Under the pieces are notes generated by a model that was not told where the DNA came from, made no database searches, and saw only the letters and a list, made by a program, of their open reading frames with translations. This document shows, piece by piece, positions 17,733-27,181 of a DNA stretch of 64,000 bases. Each line of letters starts with the position of its first letter. Within the stretch, counting starts at the first letter, position 1. This DNA is from Streptomyces violaceusniger Tu 4113 (GTDB lineage: Bacteria > Actinomycetota > Actinomycetes > Streptomycetales > Streptomycetaceae): NCBI RefSeq assembly GCF_000147815.2, contig NC_015957.1, positions 5,146,001 to 5,210,000 of the forward strand, in the 5' to 3' direction. The position numbers and the translations under genes were made by a program.

Positions 17733-19066
17733 CAACGGCCCACGTGGGTCCGCTGACCGCGGCCGCACCCGTAGCCCCCCTGGGCGGTCACTCGGCGGTG
17801 CTGCTGCTCACGCAGCTCACTGTGCTGGTCGTCTCCGCGCACCTGCTGGGGCGGCTGGCCAAGCGGGTGGGCCTGCCGGCGGTGGTCGGCGAGCTTGGTG
17901 TGGGTGTGCTACTCGGGCCGAGCGTGTTCGGGCAGTTCGTCCCGCGGGCGAGTGATTGGGTCTTCCCTCAGCAGGCGGGGCAGTTCCACCTGCTGGACAG
18001 TGTCGCCCTGCTCGGCGTGCTGGTTCTGGTGGGGGTGACCGGGATCAGCCTCGACTTCACCCTGGTACGCCGACGCGGCGGGACCGTCGCCTGGATCAGC
18101 CTGCTGGGCCTGGTCATCCCGTTCGGCCTGGGAGCCGTGGTGGCGATGAAGCTGCTGCCCGGGGTGCTGCGCCCCCAACATGCGCAGCCCACGGTGTTCG
18201 CACTGTTCCTCGGAGTGGCGCTGTGCGTCAGCGCGATCCCGGTGATTGCCAAGACCCTTCTGGACATGGGGCTGATCCACCGCAACGTCGGTCAGCTCAT
18301 CCTGGCCGCCGGGACGATGGACGACATCGTCGGCTGGCTGCTGCTGTCCGTGGTGTCCGCCATGGCGGCCGATGGCCTGCACACGGGTACCGTGCTCGGG
18401 CCGATCCTGCACCTGGCCGGACTCCTGCTGGTGCTGACCGTGCTGGGCCGGCCCCTGGTCCGCGGGGCGATGCGCTGGGCGCAGCGTTCCCAATCCTCGG
18501 CCGCGGTGGTGGTGACGGCGGTCGCGGTCCTCCTGATGTGTGCGACCGGCACCGCGGCGCTGGGCCTCGAACCGGTATTCGGCGCGTTTCTCGGCGGCAT
18601 ACTGATCGGCACCAGCAGCGCCGTCAGCCTCGGCTCGCTCGCACCGCTGAACAATGGGCTGTCCGCAACTCTCGCGCCGGTCTTCTTCGCCACTGCGGGG
18701 CTGCGCATGGACATGGGGGCGCTGGGACAACCCGCGGTGCTGGGCGGCGCGCTGCTCATCCTGGGTGTTGCGATCCTTGGCAAGTTCGCCGGCGCGCTGC
18801 TCGGCGGGCTGACCGGGCGCCTCAATCGGTGGGAGATCCTGGCGCTCGGCGCGGGCATGAACGCGCGCGGGGTCGTGCAACTCGTCGTGGCCGCGGTCGG
18901 CCTTCGGCTGGGCGTGCTGAACACCCAGTCCTACACAATTATCGTGCTCACCGCGGTGATTACCTCGGTCATGGCGCCGCCATTGCTGAGGCTTGCCATG
19001 CGACGCCTCGAAATCACCGCCCAGGAGGAATCGCGGCGCCGGGCGATGGAGCCTCTTCTGAATTGA
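17729..19066 (+). CDS. CPA2-type cation/proton antiporter (copy 1)
   Basis: A membrane protein of about 445 residues with roughly 12 hydrophobic segments and CPA2/KefB-type motifs: 'GLPAVVGELGVGVLLGPS', 'ALCVSAIPVIAKTLLDMG', 'AAGTMDDIVGWLLL' (the conserved Asp pair), and 'APVFFATAGLRMDMG'. I take GTG 17729, which overlaps the previous stop as GTGA; GTG 17708 is also in frame. Family members exchange Na+ or K+ for H+. As part of a halogenating operon it might handle ion or pH stress or export an anion. Its 3' end overlaps the convergent AraC gene by 53 bases. Confidence 0.8.
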   Translation: MTTAHVGPLTAAAPVAPLGGHSAVLLLTQLTVLVVSAHLLGRLAKRVGLPAVVGELGVGVLLGPSVFGQFVPRASDWVFPQQAGQFHLLDSVALLGVLVLVGVTGISLDFTLVRRRGGTVAWISLLGLVIPFGLGAVVAMKLLPGVLRPQHAQPTVFALFLGVALCVSAIPVIAKTLLDMGLIHRNVGQLILAAGTMDDIVGWLLLSVVSAMAADGLHTGTVLGPILHLAGLLLVLTVLGRPLVRGAMRWAQRSQSSAAVVVTAVAVLLMCATGTAALGLEPVFGAFLGGILIGTSSAVSLGSLAPLNNGLSATLAPVFFATAGLRMDMGALGQPAVLGGALLILGVAILGKFAGALLGGLTGRLNRWEILALGAGMNARGVVQLVVAAVGLRLGVLNTQSYTIIVLTAVITSVMAPPLLRLAMRRLEITAQEESRRRAMEPLLN

Positions 19067-20075
19067 AACTCTGAGCCTCGAGCCTGGGCATTGCGCGATG
19101 CCGCCTCACTGTTTCCGAAGGATTCTCATGGTACTTCTTCCGGTATTCCTGAGCGAATCGGCCGAAGTGGCTGAACCCCCACCGTGCCGCCACTTCACTC
19201 ACCGTCTTCTTCGCGGCGCCGGTTGCAGTCAGTTCCGCTCGGACCCGCTTCAGCCGGACCTGGCGGAGGTATCCGCAGGGTGGCAGGCCGAAGCGACGGC
19301 GGAACGCCTTTTCCAGCGTGCGCACACTGACGCCGGCGGCCTGAGCGAGGTCGGCCGCGGTGTGGCCGACCTCCGGGTACTCATTGATCAGCCGCACCGC
19401 TCTCTCGACCGGGCTGACCGGTTGAGACGGCTGGTCGCGGACCAGCGCCGGGCTGTAGGTGTTCGGCTGGGTGACCAGCAGTTCCGTCATCAGGGCCCGT
19501 TCCAGCTCCGTGGCGACCAGCGGGTGGATCGGTTCCCCGGAGCTGTCGGCTTCGTTGGCCCGTTCGGCCAGGAACATCAGCGACTCGTACCAGCTCATGG
19601 CACTGCCGGAGTCGAACCGCATGAGGGGCTCGAAGACGGGCGACTCCGCCGAGGAGTTGTGCAGCAGGCTATGGACGTGGGCGGTCAGCACCGCCTGGTT
19701 CAGTTCGACGATCAGCTGCCCGCAGTCCGCGGAGCACCGGGCGCTGACAGGCTCGCTCGGTCCGAGCACCGTGCCCAGGCCAGGGGCGATGCGCATCTGC
19801 TGCGTGCCGCACAGCCAGATGTTCCCGGTCAGCGGCACCAGCACCAGGTAACCGGACCGCGCACCGGCCAGTTCGAAGCGCGCGCTGGCGCCGAGCGACA
19901 GATAGCTCAGCCGCAGTGAACCCAACTGATAACTGTGGAAGCGAATATCGGGACGTGTGGTTGCCGCGACCGATAATTCGTGCCGGCCAAGCACGGGGGT
20001 GAGCCATTCTTCGGTGGCGGCGACATCTTCGGTGTGCAGGACAGCATGGTTGGCCAACAGCGGTGCTGCGGACAT
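19014..20075 (-). CDS. AraC-family transcriptional regulator
   Basis: A 353-residue protein with an N-terminal cupin-like sensing domain (AraC_binding_2 type, 'PDIRFHSYQLGSLRLSYLSLG') and a C-terminal pair of helix-turn-helix motifs ('HTAADLAQAAGVSVRTLEKAFRRRFG', 'KTVSEVAARWGFSHFGRFAQEY'). ATG 20075 is preferred because GGGAGA lies 6 bases upstream; 20099 has none. It sits between the two kinase-antiporter pairs and is divergent from the second, so it probably regulates both. A candidate operator lies at 20159-20180. The inducer is unknown. Confidence 0.85.
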   Translation of the reverse strand: MSAAPLLANHAVLHTEDVAATEEWLTPVLGRHELSVAATTRPDIRFHSYQLGSLRLSYLSLGASARFELAGARSGYLVLVPLTGNIWLCGTQQMRIAPGLGTVLGPSEPVSARCSADCGQLIVELNQAVLTAHVHSLLHNSSAESPVFEPLMRFDSGSAMSWYESLMFLAERANEADSSGEPIHPLVATELERALMTELLVTQPNTYSPALVRDQPSQPVSPVERAVRLINEYPEVGHTAADLAQAAGVSVRTLEKAFRRRFGLPPCGYLRQVRLKRVRAELTATGAAKKTVSEVAARWGFSHFGRFAQEYRKKYHENPSETVRRHRAMPRLEAQSFNSEEAPSPGAAIPPGR

Positions 20076-20563
20076 CTGATCTCCCTCGCGCCAGATCATG
20101 GCGACTCGGAGCGGAATGGTGGCTTCCGGGAGGGCGGGCGACGGCCAAGGTCCTCGGCGTCATAATTTGATAATAATGACGGACCTGAAGCGGTAACGCA
20201 ATGATCAATTCGAGCGCCTTTTCGGTCATTGTTGTAAGCGGAAAGGAACTGAGCATTCAGGTCTATCGACCACGCGGTCAGCGATGTGAGGGCCCGTGGT
20301 TCCGTCGAACGGACCGGGCCGAGGATGGTGAGGTAGGGGGTGAATCCATGCTTCCGAATGTCCTGTTCTCGCTGTTTTCCGTGACCGGAAAGTCCGGACA
20401 GCACAGGATCCCGCCCCCGCGTGTCAACTCCTCGATCCGGCCAAGAGCCACCGGATTGCCGTCCCCCGGTCTGCCGCGGCCGACCCGGTGCGGGTGAATC
20501 AATGAGCCCCGGCCCGCCGCGCTCACGAAAGGCCCTGATCCGTAACGAGAGAAAGGCCCCACA
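20076..20563. promoter_or_regulatory. Divergent intergenic region between araC and the second cassette
   Basis: 488 bases with no ORF I trust. It must hold the promoters of the AraC gene (leftward) and of the 20.56-23.8 kb operon (rightward). It is locally AT-rich at 20159-20260, unusual for this genome. Confidence 0.5.
20159..20180. promoter_or_regulatory. AT-rich interrupted palindrome, candidate operator
   Basis: GTCATAATT and AATAATGAC form an inverted repeat (8 of 9 positions) with a 4-base spacer, about 85 bases upstream of the araC start. Its AT-rich sequence stands out in GC-rich DNA. It could bind the AraC regulator or another factor; this is inference from position and symmetry only. 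Confidence 0.35.
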
Positions 20564-20920
20564 ATGATCTTGAGGTCATGGAGTGCGCGTGCGCCCATCG
20601 GCAACACGGCCGCCTTCCTCGACACATTCAAAAGCAGCATTCTGCCGCATATGGAAGGTTTTCCGGGATATCGCGGCTGCTACCTGCTGCGCCGGGAGGA
20701 GGACGACCAGGTCCACATCCAGGTCCTCAGCCTGTGGAACTCGCCCGCGGCGGTCGAAGGGTTCGCAGGCACTGACGCGCTGACAGCAGTGGTGTCACCG
20801 GCGGTCGCGGACCTCATGACCGACTACGACACCGAGGTCAGGCACGAGACCGTGGTCCTCGACACCGTGACCGGCCACGACGAAGACCCGGCCACGCCGA
20901 AACAGGAAGACCCATCATGA
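20564..20920 (+). CDS. ABM-like (dimeric alpha-beta barrel) small protein
   Basis: A 118-residue protein with antibiotic-biosynthesis-monooxygenase/EthD-like ferredoxin fold features: 'ILRSWSARAP' at the start, 'HMEGFPGYRGCYLLRREEDDQ', and 'IQVLSLWNSPAAVEGFAGTDA'. Such proteins are cofactor-free monooxygenases, cyclases or chaperones. GAGAAAGG precedes the ATG. Its stop overlaps the antiporter start by 4 bases (ATGA), so it opens the second cassette operon. Function within the family is not predictable. Confidence 0.7.
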   Translation: MILRSWSARAPIGNTAAFLDTFKSSILPHMEGFPGYRGCYLLRREEDDQVHIQVLSLWNSPAAVEGFAGTDALTAVVSPAVADLMTDYDTEVRHETVVLDTVTGHDEDPATPKQEDPS

Positions 20921-22293
20921 CTCTGCAGTCACCTGACCTCATGCACCTGTTCGTCGCGGTGACGGTACTGCTGGTCGTCGCTCACACCGCCGGCCATCTG
21001 TTCATGCTGCTGCGCCAGCCGCCGGTCATCGGCGAGATAGTCGGGGGCCTGCTGCTCGGCCCAACCGTCCTCGGTGCGTTCGCGCCTGATGCGCAAAGGT
21101 GGCTGTTCCCCTCAACGGGCCCCGCGGCCGCGGGCCTGGGCGTGCTGTACGAGGCCGGGCTGCTCCTGCTGCTGTTCCTCTCCGGCCGGGAGATGGTCGA
21201 ACACCGCAGCGGCGGCCGGGGGAAATCCACCGCCGCGATGGCGGTGATCGGTATCGTCGTGCCGTTCGCGGTCGGTCTGTTCACCGCCCGGTTCCTCGAC
21301 ATCGCCGAACTGTCCGGGCCGCAGGGCACGCGGACGAGTGTGGGACTGGTCTTCGGCATCGGTGTGGCCGTGACCAGCATCCCGGTGATCTCCCGGATCA
21401 TGCTCGACCTCGACATCCTGCGGACCGGATTCGCACGCGTGGTGCTCTCCATCGCCGTGTTCGAAGACCTGGTGCTCTACGTGATGCTGTCCGTGGTGCT
21501 CGGCCTGGCGCAGGCGAAGTCCGGTTCCTCCTACGGCCTGTGGTCGTTGTTCGACAACAACGATGCCCTGCCCAGCACGATCTACTACGTGGTGGCCAGC
21601 CTGGTCTTCTTCGCGGTGTTCCTGCCGCTGGGCCCATGGTTCTTCCGCATGCTGGCCATCGGCCCGGCAAGCTTCGTCGAAAAGCGCAGCCCCACCGGGT
21701 TCCGGCTGGTATTCATGCTGGGGATGGCCCTGACCTGCGTCGGCCTCGGCATCAACCCGGTCTTCGGTGCCCTGCTGGCCGGCGCGTCCGCCGCCGGAGC
21801 GGACATGCGGGTGACCGAGCCGGAGCAGCGGGCACCAGCGGACGGCGCGTGGGAGACACTGAAGAGGTTCTCACTCGCCTTCTTCGTCCCCCTGTACTTT
21901 GCCAACGTCGGCGTCCAGCTGGACCTGGCACACCACTTCCCGCTGCTGTTCTTTGTCGCCTTTCTGGCCATGGCCTGCCTGGTCAAGCTGGTCAGCGTCT
22001 GGGCGGCGGCCAGGCTGGCCGGGGAGGACAACAGATCCGCCCAGCACTTCGCGGTTGCCCTGAACGCGCGCGGCGGGCCGGGCATCGTGCTGGCCACGGT
22101 GACGCTCGCGGCCGGAGTGATCAACGAGGACTTCTACACGGTGCTGGCCATGCTGTCGATCGTCACCTCGCAGATCGCCGGCGTGTGGCTGCATGTCTTC
22201 CGTAAACAGGTGATCAACATGGCCCAGCAGACCACGGCGCCGCCGGCGATGGCGGCACCGGGCGGCGCGGCCCCGTCGGCGAAGCAGAGGTGA
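20917..22293 (+). CDS. CPA2-type cation/proton antiporter (copy 2)
   Basis: A 458-residue membrane protein with about 12 hydrophobic segments. Motifs are 'RQPPVIGEIVGGLLLGPTVLG', 'GVAVTSIPVISRIMLDL', 'SIAVFEDLVLYVMLS' (Glu-Asp in place of the Asp-Asp of copy 1) and 'ALNARGGPGIVLATVTLAAGVI'. It is clearly related to copy 1 but divergent, and closer in style to KefB/NapA proteins annotated in antibiotic clusters. It is coupled by overlap to the ABM-like gene upstream and abuts the second kinase-like gene downstream. The ion is not predictable. Confidence 0.82.
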   Translation: MTLQSPDLMHLFVAVTVLLVVAHTAGHLFMLLRQPPVIGEIVGGLLLGPTVLGAFAPDAQRWLFPSTGPAAAGLGVLYEAGLLLLLFLSGREMVEHRSGGRGKSTAAMAVIGIVVPFAVGLFTARFLDIAELSGPQGTRTSVGLVFGIGVAVTSIPVISRIMLDLDILRTGFARVVLSIAVFEDLVLYVMLSVVLGLAQAKSGSSYGLWSLFDNNDALPSTIYYVVASLVFFAVFLPLGPWFFRMLAIGPASFVEKRSPTGFRLVFMLGMALTCVGLGINPVFGALLAGASAAGADMRVTEPEQRAPADGAWETLKRFSLAFFVPLYFANVGVQLDLAHHFPLLFFVAFLAMACLVKLVSVWAAARLAGEDNRSAQHFAVALNARGGPGIVLATVTLAAGVINEDFYTVLAMLSIVTSQIAGVWLHVFRKQVINMAQQTTAPPAMAAPGGAAPSAKQR

Positions 22294-22298
22294 GCACC

Positions 22299-23816
22299 AT
22301 GGCGGACTTCATCGGAGCGTTCGACCAGAGCACGACCGGCACCCGGTTCGCCATTGTCGACGCGGACGGCGTCGAGGCGGGCGCCGGCGCACGGGAACAC
22401 ACCCAGCTACGGCCCGCGGACAACCGGGTCGAGCACGACGCGGCGCAGATCTGGGACCACGCCCAGGGCGTCATGGCCGACGCGCTCGGCGAAGCCCGGC
22501 TGACCGCCACGGACCTGGCTGCCATCGGCATCACCAACCAGATCGAAACCACCGTGGTCTGGGACCGGCGTACCGGCGAGCCCTACCACCACGCCATCGT
22601 CTGGCAGGACACCCGTACGGACCAACTGGCTGCCGCGCTGGCCGCGGACGGCCGGGCCGAAACGATCCACCGCAAGGCCGGTCTGGTGAGCAACCCTCAC
22701 TTCTCCGCCACGAAGATCCAATGGCTGCTGGAGCACGTGCCCGGGTTGCGCGCGGCCGCCGAACGGGGCGACGCCCTGTTCGGCGGCACGGACACCTGGC
22801 TGATCTGGCAGCTGACAGGCGGGGCCGCGGGCGGCCGGCATGTGACCGACGTGACGAACGCCAGTCGCACGATGCTGATGAACCTGACCACACTGGACTG
22901 GGACGAGGAACTGCTGGACTTCTTCGGCGTGCCCCGTGCCATGCTGCCCGAGATCCACTCCTCGGTCAGCCCGGACGGCTTCGGCACCACCGCACAGGAC
23001 GGCGTGCCGATCAGCGGCGTGCTCGGCGGGCCGCAGGCTGCCATGTTCGGCAACGGCTGCTCGGCCACCGGCGCGGCATGGTGCAACAACACCCACCGCA
23101 ACCTGGTCATGCTCAATATCGGAAGCGAACCAGTGCAGTCCGGGCACGGCCTCCACACGACGATCGCCTACCAGCTGCCGGATACACCCGCGGTCTACGC
23201 CTTGGAGGGGAACATCCCGCACACAGGCGACGCGGCGCGCTGGGTGGTGGAAGACCTCGGCTCGCTGTCCAGCCCGGAGGCGTTCGAGACGGCCGCCTCC
23301 TCGGTCACCGGAGCCGAGGGCCTGTACTTCGTGCCTGCGTTCACCGGTCTCGGCGTGCCGGACCCCGAGCCGCAGGCCCGCGGTGCGCTCATCGGCCTGG
23401 CGCCCGGGCACACCAAGGGCCACCTCGCCAGAGCGGCCTTGGAGTCGATCGGATTCCGGATGCACGAGGTGCTCGCCGCCATGACCGACGATTCCGCAGT
23501 GGCACCAGTCAGGCTGACGGTCGACGGGGCGGCCGCGGCCTCGGACGTGAGCCTGGCGGTCCAGGCCGATGTGACCGGGATACCGGTGAGCCGAGCCGCG
23601 ATCGCCGAGCCGCCCACGCGGGGCGCGGCGTACGCGGCAGGTCTCGGCGTCGGGTACTGGAAGGGCACCGAGGAGCTCCCCGTACACCGGCCGCCCCAGG
23701 ACCGCTGGAAACCACGCTGGAAGAGCGGGCGGCGGCGGGCCGCGCTGGCGGACTGGCGCCGGGCGGTGGACCGCACCGGTCCCCTGGCCGGGGCGGACGG
23801 TGAGGCACCCTCGTAG
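22299..23816 (+). CDS. Glycerol-kinase-like FGGY protein lacking the catalytic Asp (copy 2)
   Basis: A 505-residue GlpK homologue from ATG 22299 (AGAGG upstream; this start aligns with copy 1, MADF/MADL). A GTG at 22290 overlaps the antiporter stop. It keeps D9 and the 'IVWQDTRT' Trp, but glycerol-site Arg83 is I82, Tyr135 is His, the catalytic base Asp245 is G244, and VDGG is VDGA. The phosphate-loop region 'YGTGCF' is replaced by an unrelated stretch. I expect no normal kinase activity. It differs from copy 1 in which residues are lost, so the pair could complement each other as a heteromer or serve as binding proteins. Confidence 0.78.
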   Translation: MADFIGAFDQSTTGTRFAIVDADGVEAGAGAREHTQLRPADNRVEHDAAQIWDHAQGVMADALGEARLTATDLAAIGITNQIETTVVWDRRTGEPYHHAIVWQDTRTDQLAAALAADGRAETIHRKAGLVSNPHFSATKIQWLLEHVPGLRAAAERGDALFGGTDTWLIWQLTGGAAGGRHVTDVTNASRTMLMNLTTLDWDEELLDFFGVPRAMLPEIHSSVSPDGFGTTAQDGVPISGVLGGPQAAMFGNGCSATGAAWCNNTHRNLVMLNIGSEPVQSGHGLHTTIAYQLPDTPAVYALEGNIPHTGDAARWVVEDLGSLSSPEAFETAASSVTGAEGLYFVPAFTGLGVPDPEPQARGALIGLAPGHTKGHLARAALESIGFRMHEVLAAMTDDSAVAPVRLTVDGAAAASDVSLAVQADVTGIPVSRAAIAEPPTRGAAYAAGLGVGYWKGTEELPVHRPPQDRWKPRWKSGRRRAALADWRRAVDRTGPLAGADGEAPS

Positions 23817-23820
23817 CATG

Positions 23821-23850
23821 TGGTGCCCGTGCCGGCCGGCACGGGCACCA
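23821..23850. terminator. Bidirectional hairpin terminator
   Basis: A perfect 15+15-base inverted repeat with no loop bases between the arms. It lies 4 bases after the kinase-like gene and about 20 bases before the end of the convergent peroxiredoxin gene. It lacks a T-run, as is common in actinomycetes. Confidence 0.75.
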
Positions 23851-23869
23851 GACGCTGCGCGTATCAGCG

Positions 23870-24517
23870 TCAGCCGAGGGCGTCGAGAGCGGTGAGGACG
23901 TCGGCTGGTTCGGCGCGAACGGTGAAGTCCGTGTCGACGAAGGCCCATCGGACCGTACCGGACCGGTCGATGACGTAGGTGGCGGGTATCGGCAGAACGC
24001 GCGCGTGACCGTCATTGACCCGCTCCAGGTCGAGCCCCGACCTGGCGTAGTGGGCCGCCAGCTCGTCGGGCACCTGGAAGGCGAGGCCGTACCGCCGCGC
24101 CGTGGCCGAGCCGATGTCGCTGAGCACGTCGAAGTCGAGTTCCTGCTTCTCGCTGTGGGACAGCGACTCGTCGGGTGTCTGCGGGGACACGGCCACGAGC
24201 TGGGCGCCACGGGCAGATATGTCCCCGTGGTGCTGCTGGAGGGAACGGAGCGTCATATTGCAGTAGGGGCACCAGGCACCCCGGTAGAAGGTGAGCACCA
24301 GGGGGCCGCGGGAGAGCAGGGCCTCCAGCGTGACGGTCCGGCCCGTGGCCGACGGCAGGCTGAAGTGCGGAGCTCGCGCACCGACAGCCAGCGCACGCTT
24401 CCCCTGACCGGACTCGGCCAGTTCCCGGGCCGCCCGCTCCTTGATGGCGCGGGCCCCGGCCGGATCCTGCCTCTGCTGGACTTCGCGGAACGCGCGCAAC
24501 TCGTCGTTGAGGCTCAT
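23870..24517 (-). CDS. Peroxiredoxin-like AhpC/TSA family protein
   Basis: A 215-residue thioredoxin-fold protein with 'VGARAPHFSLPSATGRTVTLEALLSRGPLVLTFY', of which the key part is 'FYRGAWCPYCN' (CxxC active site), and 'ATYVIDRSGTVRWAFVDTDF'. It would reduce peroxides or act as a disulphide reductase. ATG 24517 is chosen over 24577 because GGTCAGGG precedes it and homologues start 'MSLNDEL'. It converges on the second cassette and is probably a separate stress gene. Confidence 0.82.
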   Translation of the reverse strand: MSLNDELRAFREVQQRQDPAGARAIKERAARELAESGQGKRALAVGARAPHFSLPSATGRTVTLEALLSRGPLVLTFYRGAWCPYCNMTLRSLQQHHGDISARGAQLVAVSPQTPDESLSHSEKQELDFDVLSDIGSATARRYGLAFQVPDELAAHYARSGLDLERVNDGHARVLPIPATYVIDRSGTVRWAFVDTDFTVRAEPADVLTALDALG

Positions 24518-25256
24518 GGTTGCCCTGACCTTCCTTGACTCGACAGCGGGGGAGACCGGCAGTCGGACCGCGGTCACGGTGGCCGTACAGTATGCGCTCC
24601 AACGTAGCGTGCCCCCGCCGGCCCGGAAGCGGAGTTCCCCCGGGAAGGACTGGAGTGGAAAGCGGTAGTGAGCCGTCGACTTCGATATGCCGGAGCAGGG
24701 CGGGGCAGGGCCTGCCAGGAGCAGCCGCCGGCCAGCACGTGGATGATGGCCGCGAACAACGGCTCATCAGGCGTGTTCTGCGTAACCCCGCCCTGCGGCC
24801 GCACCCCTCGGCGCGGGGATCGGCGGCTTCGCGATCGGCGACCGGCCTCCACCCGCCAGTGCTGCGCATATCCGCAGAAATTGATAGCCTGTCACCTCCG
24901 CGTGCATAGGGAGGCGATTGCCGGTGGCAAAGGCGTATGGGCTGATGCCGCTCCTCGCGGTCCCCCCGCTCCGGCCCTCTGAGAGATCACGGCGGGAGTC
25001 TGGCATACGGTGCCGCGGCCCGGTTCTTGGGTCCGGCGATTCAATAAATGAATCCGCTTTCGCTTCCTGGGTGGCACCCCGCCGCATCGGCACCGGGGCC
25101 CCGTCGCCGTCGCGTTCGGCGTGGAGATGAACTGTTGTCAATCGGCCAATGACAATGTGAACTGCTCAATGGATCCGATGGCCGGGAAGCTGTGGGTCCT
25201 GTGCATGCACCGAAGCGAAAACCCTCCCTATCATCAGGGCCGAAGGAGAATGACGC
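24518..25256. other. Gene-free stretch with an IS5-type remnant
   Basis: About 740 bases between the peroxiredoxin gene and dxs. The only recognisable content is the transposase fragment at about 24708-24830 and the AT-richer leader of dxs (25030-25250). Confidence 0.5.
24708..24830 (-). mobile_element. IS5-type transposase N-terminal remnant (left copy)
   Basis: Read leftward it encodes 'RPQGGVTQNTPDEPLFAAI' followed by 'IHVLAGGCSWQALP', the N-terminal helix region of Streptomyces IS5-family transposases. The rest of the transposase is missing. A near-identical fragment in the same orientation lies at about 35690-35815, so the two form direct repeats flanking 11 kb. Confidence 0.6.
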
Positions 25257-27155
25257 ATGGGCATTCTGGAGTCGATCCGCGGGCCGCAGGACCTGAAGAA
25301 GCTCGACGCCGGTGAGCTGGGCAGACTGGCTGCGGAAATCCGTGAATTCCTCATCAACGCCGTCTCCCGCACCGGAGGACATCTAGGGCCGAATCTGGGT
25401 GTGGTGGAGCTGACCATCGCGCTGCACCGAGTCTTCGACTCTCCCAAGGACTGCATCGTCTTCGACGTCGGCCACCAGACGTATGTACATAAGCTGCTGA
25501 CAGGCCGCCAGGACTTCTCCAAGCTACGCAAGGAGGGCGGCCTCTCGGGGTATCCCAGCCGCGCCGAGTCACCGCACGACATCATCGAGAACCAACATGC
25601 CTCCGTGGCGCTCAGTTGGGCCGACGGCATCGCGAAGGCCGACCGGCTGGCCGGCCGACGCGACCGCTCCGTGGTCGCGGTGGTCGGCGACGGGGCGCTG
25701 ACCGGGGGCATGACGTGGGAAGCGCTGAACAACGTCGCCGCCGACAGGAAACTTCCCCTGGTCATCGTGGTCAACGACAACGGCCACTCCTACAATCCCA
25801 CCATTGGCGGACTCGCCACCCATCTGGCCGCCCTCCGTACGACGGACGGTTATGAACATTTCCTGGAGCGCACCAAGAACGCACTCGACCGCACGCCGTT
25901 CGTCGGCCGCTCGGTCTACGACGCGCTGCACGGGGCGAAGAAGGGCCTCAAGGACTTCATCGCGCCCCAGGGCCTGTTCGAGGACCTGGGTCTGAAGTAC
26001 GTGGGGCCGATCGACGGCCACGACGTGGCGGCCGTGGAGAACGCGTTGCGTCGCGCTCAGGGCTTCGGTGGCCCGGTGATCGTTCACTGCATCACCGAGA
26101 AGGGACGTGGTTACAGCTTCGCCGAGGAGTCCGACGAGCGCTTCCACCAGGTGAAGGTGATCGACCCCGACACCGGGAAGCCGGTCTCCGTCTCGGGCAA
26201 AGACTGGACCACCGTCTTCGGCGAGGAGATGGTGCGGCTTGGCACTGAGCGCAAGGACATCGTGGCGATCACCGCCGCGATGCGGCGCTCCACAGGGCTC
26301 GCGCCGTTCGCCGAACGGTTCCCTGACCGGTTCTTCGACGTCGGTATCGCCGAACAGCACGCGGCGGCCTCCGCGGCCGGGCTGGCCACGGCCGGACTGC
26401 ACCCGGTGGTCTCGGTGTACGCGACCTTCATGAACCGGTGCTTCGACCAGCTTTTGATGGACGTGGCCCTGCATCACTGCGGGGTGACCTTCATACTGGA
26501 CCGCGCGGGCATCACCGGTGACGACGGGGCCTCGCACAACGGCATGTGGGACATGGCCGTCCTGCAGGTGGTGCCGGGACTGCGGATCGCCGCGCCGCGT
26601 GACGCCGATCAGCTGCGGAACCAGATGCGCGAGGCCGTCGAGGTGGATGACGCGCCCACGGTCGTGCGCTACTCCAAGGGCACGGTCGGTCCCGAGGTGG
26701 CCGCCGTCGGCACGGTAGGGGGCATGGACGTCCTCAGGGGCTGTGCGGAGGATGAGGCCGACGTGCTCATCGTCTCCGTCGGAGCGCTCGCTCCCATGTG
26801 TCTTGAGATCGCCGATCGGCTGGCCGAACAGGGCATCAGCACCACCGTGCTGGACCCGCGGTGGGTCAAACCGGTAAACGAGGCACTCCCTGCCGTCGCC
26901 CGCCGGCACCGGCTCGTGGTGACCGTCGAGGACGGGGTGCGGGCCGGGGGCGTCGGCGCCGCCATCGCGCAGTCGCTGCGGGACGCCGAAGTAGACGTCC
27001 CACTCCGTGACTTCGGCATCCCCGTCGAGTTCCTCGACCACGCCGAGCGCAGCCGGGTGCTGGCACGCGTCGGCCTGACCGCGGCGGACATCGCTCGCCG
27101 GGTCTCGGGCGTCTTCGCCGGTCTGGGGCGGGACGAGATGGTGTTTCCGGGCTGA
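25257..27155 (+). CDS. dxs: 1-deoxy-D-xylulose-5-phosphate synthase
   Basis: The 632-residue enzyme condenses pyruvate with glyceraldehyde 3-phosphate, using thiamine diphosphate, to make DXP for isoprenoids, thiamine or pyridoxal. Motifs: '[17 protein letters not shown]', the TPP loop '[18 protein letters not shown]', '[15 protein letters not shown]' and '[18 protein letters not shown]' with the catalytic Glu. Length is normal. GAAGGAG precedes ATG 25257. No terpene synthase or other MEP gene is nearby, so this is either an extra copy that boosts DXP for a pathway in the region or a stray housekeeping paralogue. Confidence 0.95.
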   Translation: MGILESIRGPQDLKKLDAGELGRLAAEIREFLINAVSRTGGHLGPNLGVVELTIALHRVFDSPKDCIVFDVGHQTYVHKLLTGRQDFSKLRKEGGLSGYPSRAESPHDIIENQHASVALSWADGIAKADRLAGRRDRSVVAVVGDGALTGGMTWEALNNVAADRKLPLVIVVNDNGHSYNPTIGGLATHLAALRTTDGYEHFLERTKNALDRTPFVGRSVYDALHGAKKGLKDFIAPQGLFEDLGLKYVGPIDGHDVAAVENALRRAQGFGGPVIVHCITEKGRGYSFAEESDERFHQVKVIDPDTGKPVSVSGKDWTTVFGEEMVRLGTERKDIVAITAAMRRSTGLAPFAERFPDRFFDVGIAEQHAAASAAGLATAGLHPVVSVYATFMNRCFDQLLMDVALHHCGVTFILDRAGITGDDGASHNGMWDMAVLQVVPGLRIAAPRDADQLRNQMREAVEVDDAPTVVRYSKGTVGPEVAAVGTVGGMDVLRGCAEDEADVLIVSVGALAPMCLEIADRLAEQGISTTVLDPRWVKPVNEALPAVARRHRLVVTVEDGVRAGGVGAAIAQSLRDAEVDVPLRDFGIPVEFLDHAERSRVLARVGLTAADIARRVSGVFAGLGRDEMVFPG

Positions 27156-27181
27156 GCCGCGGGGCGGCGCACACCCGGCGC

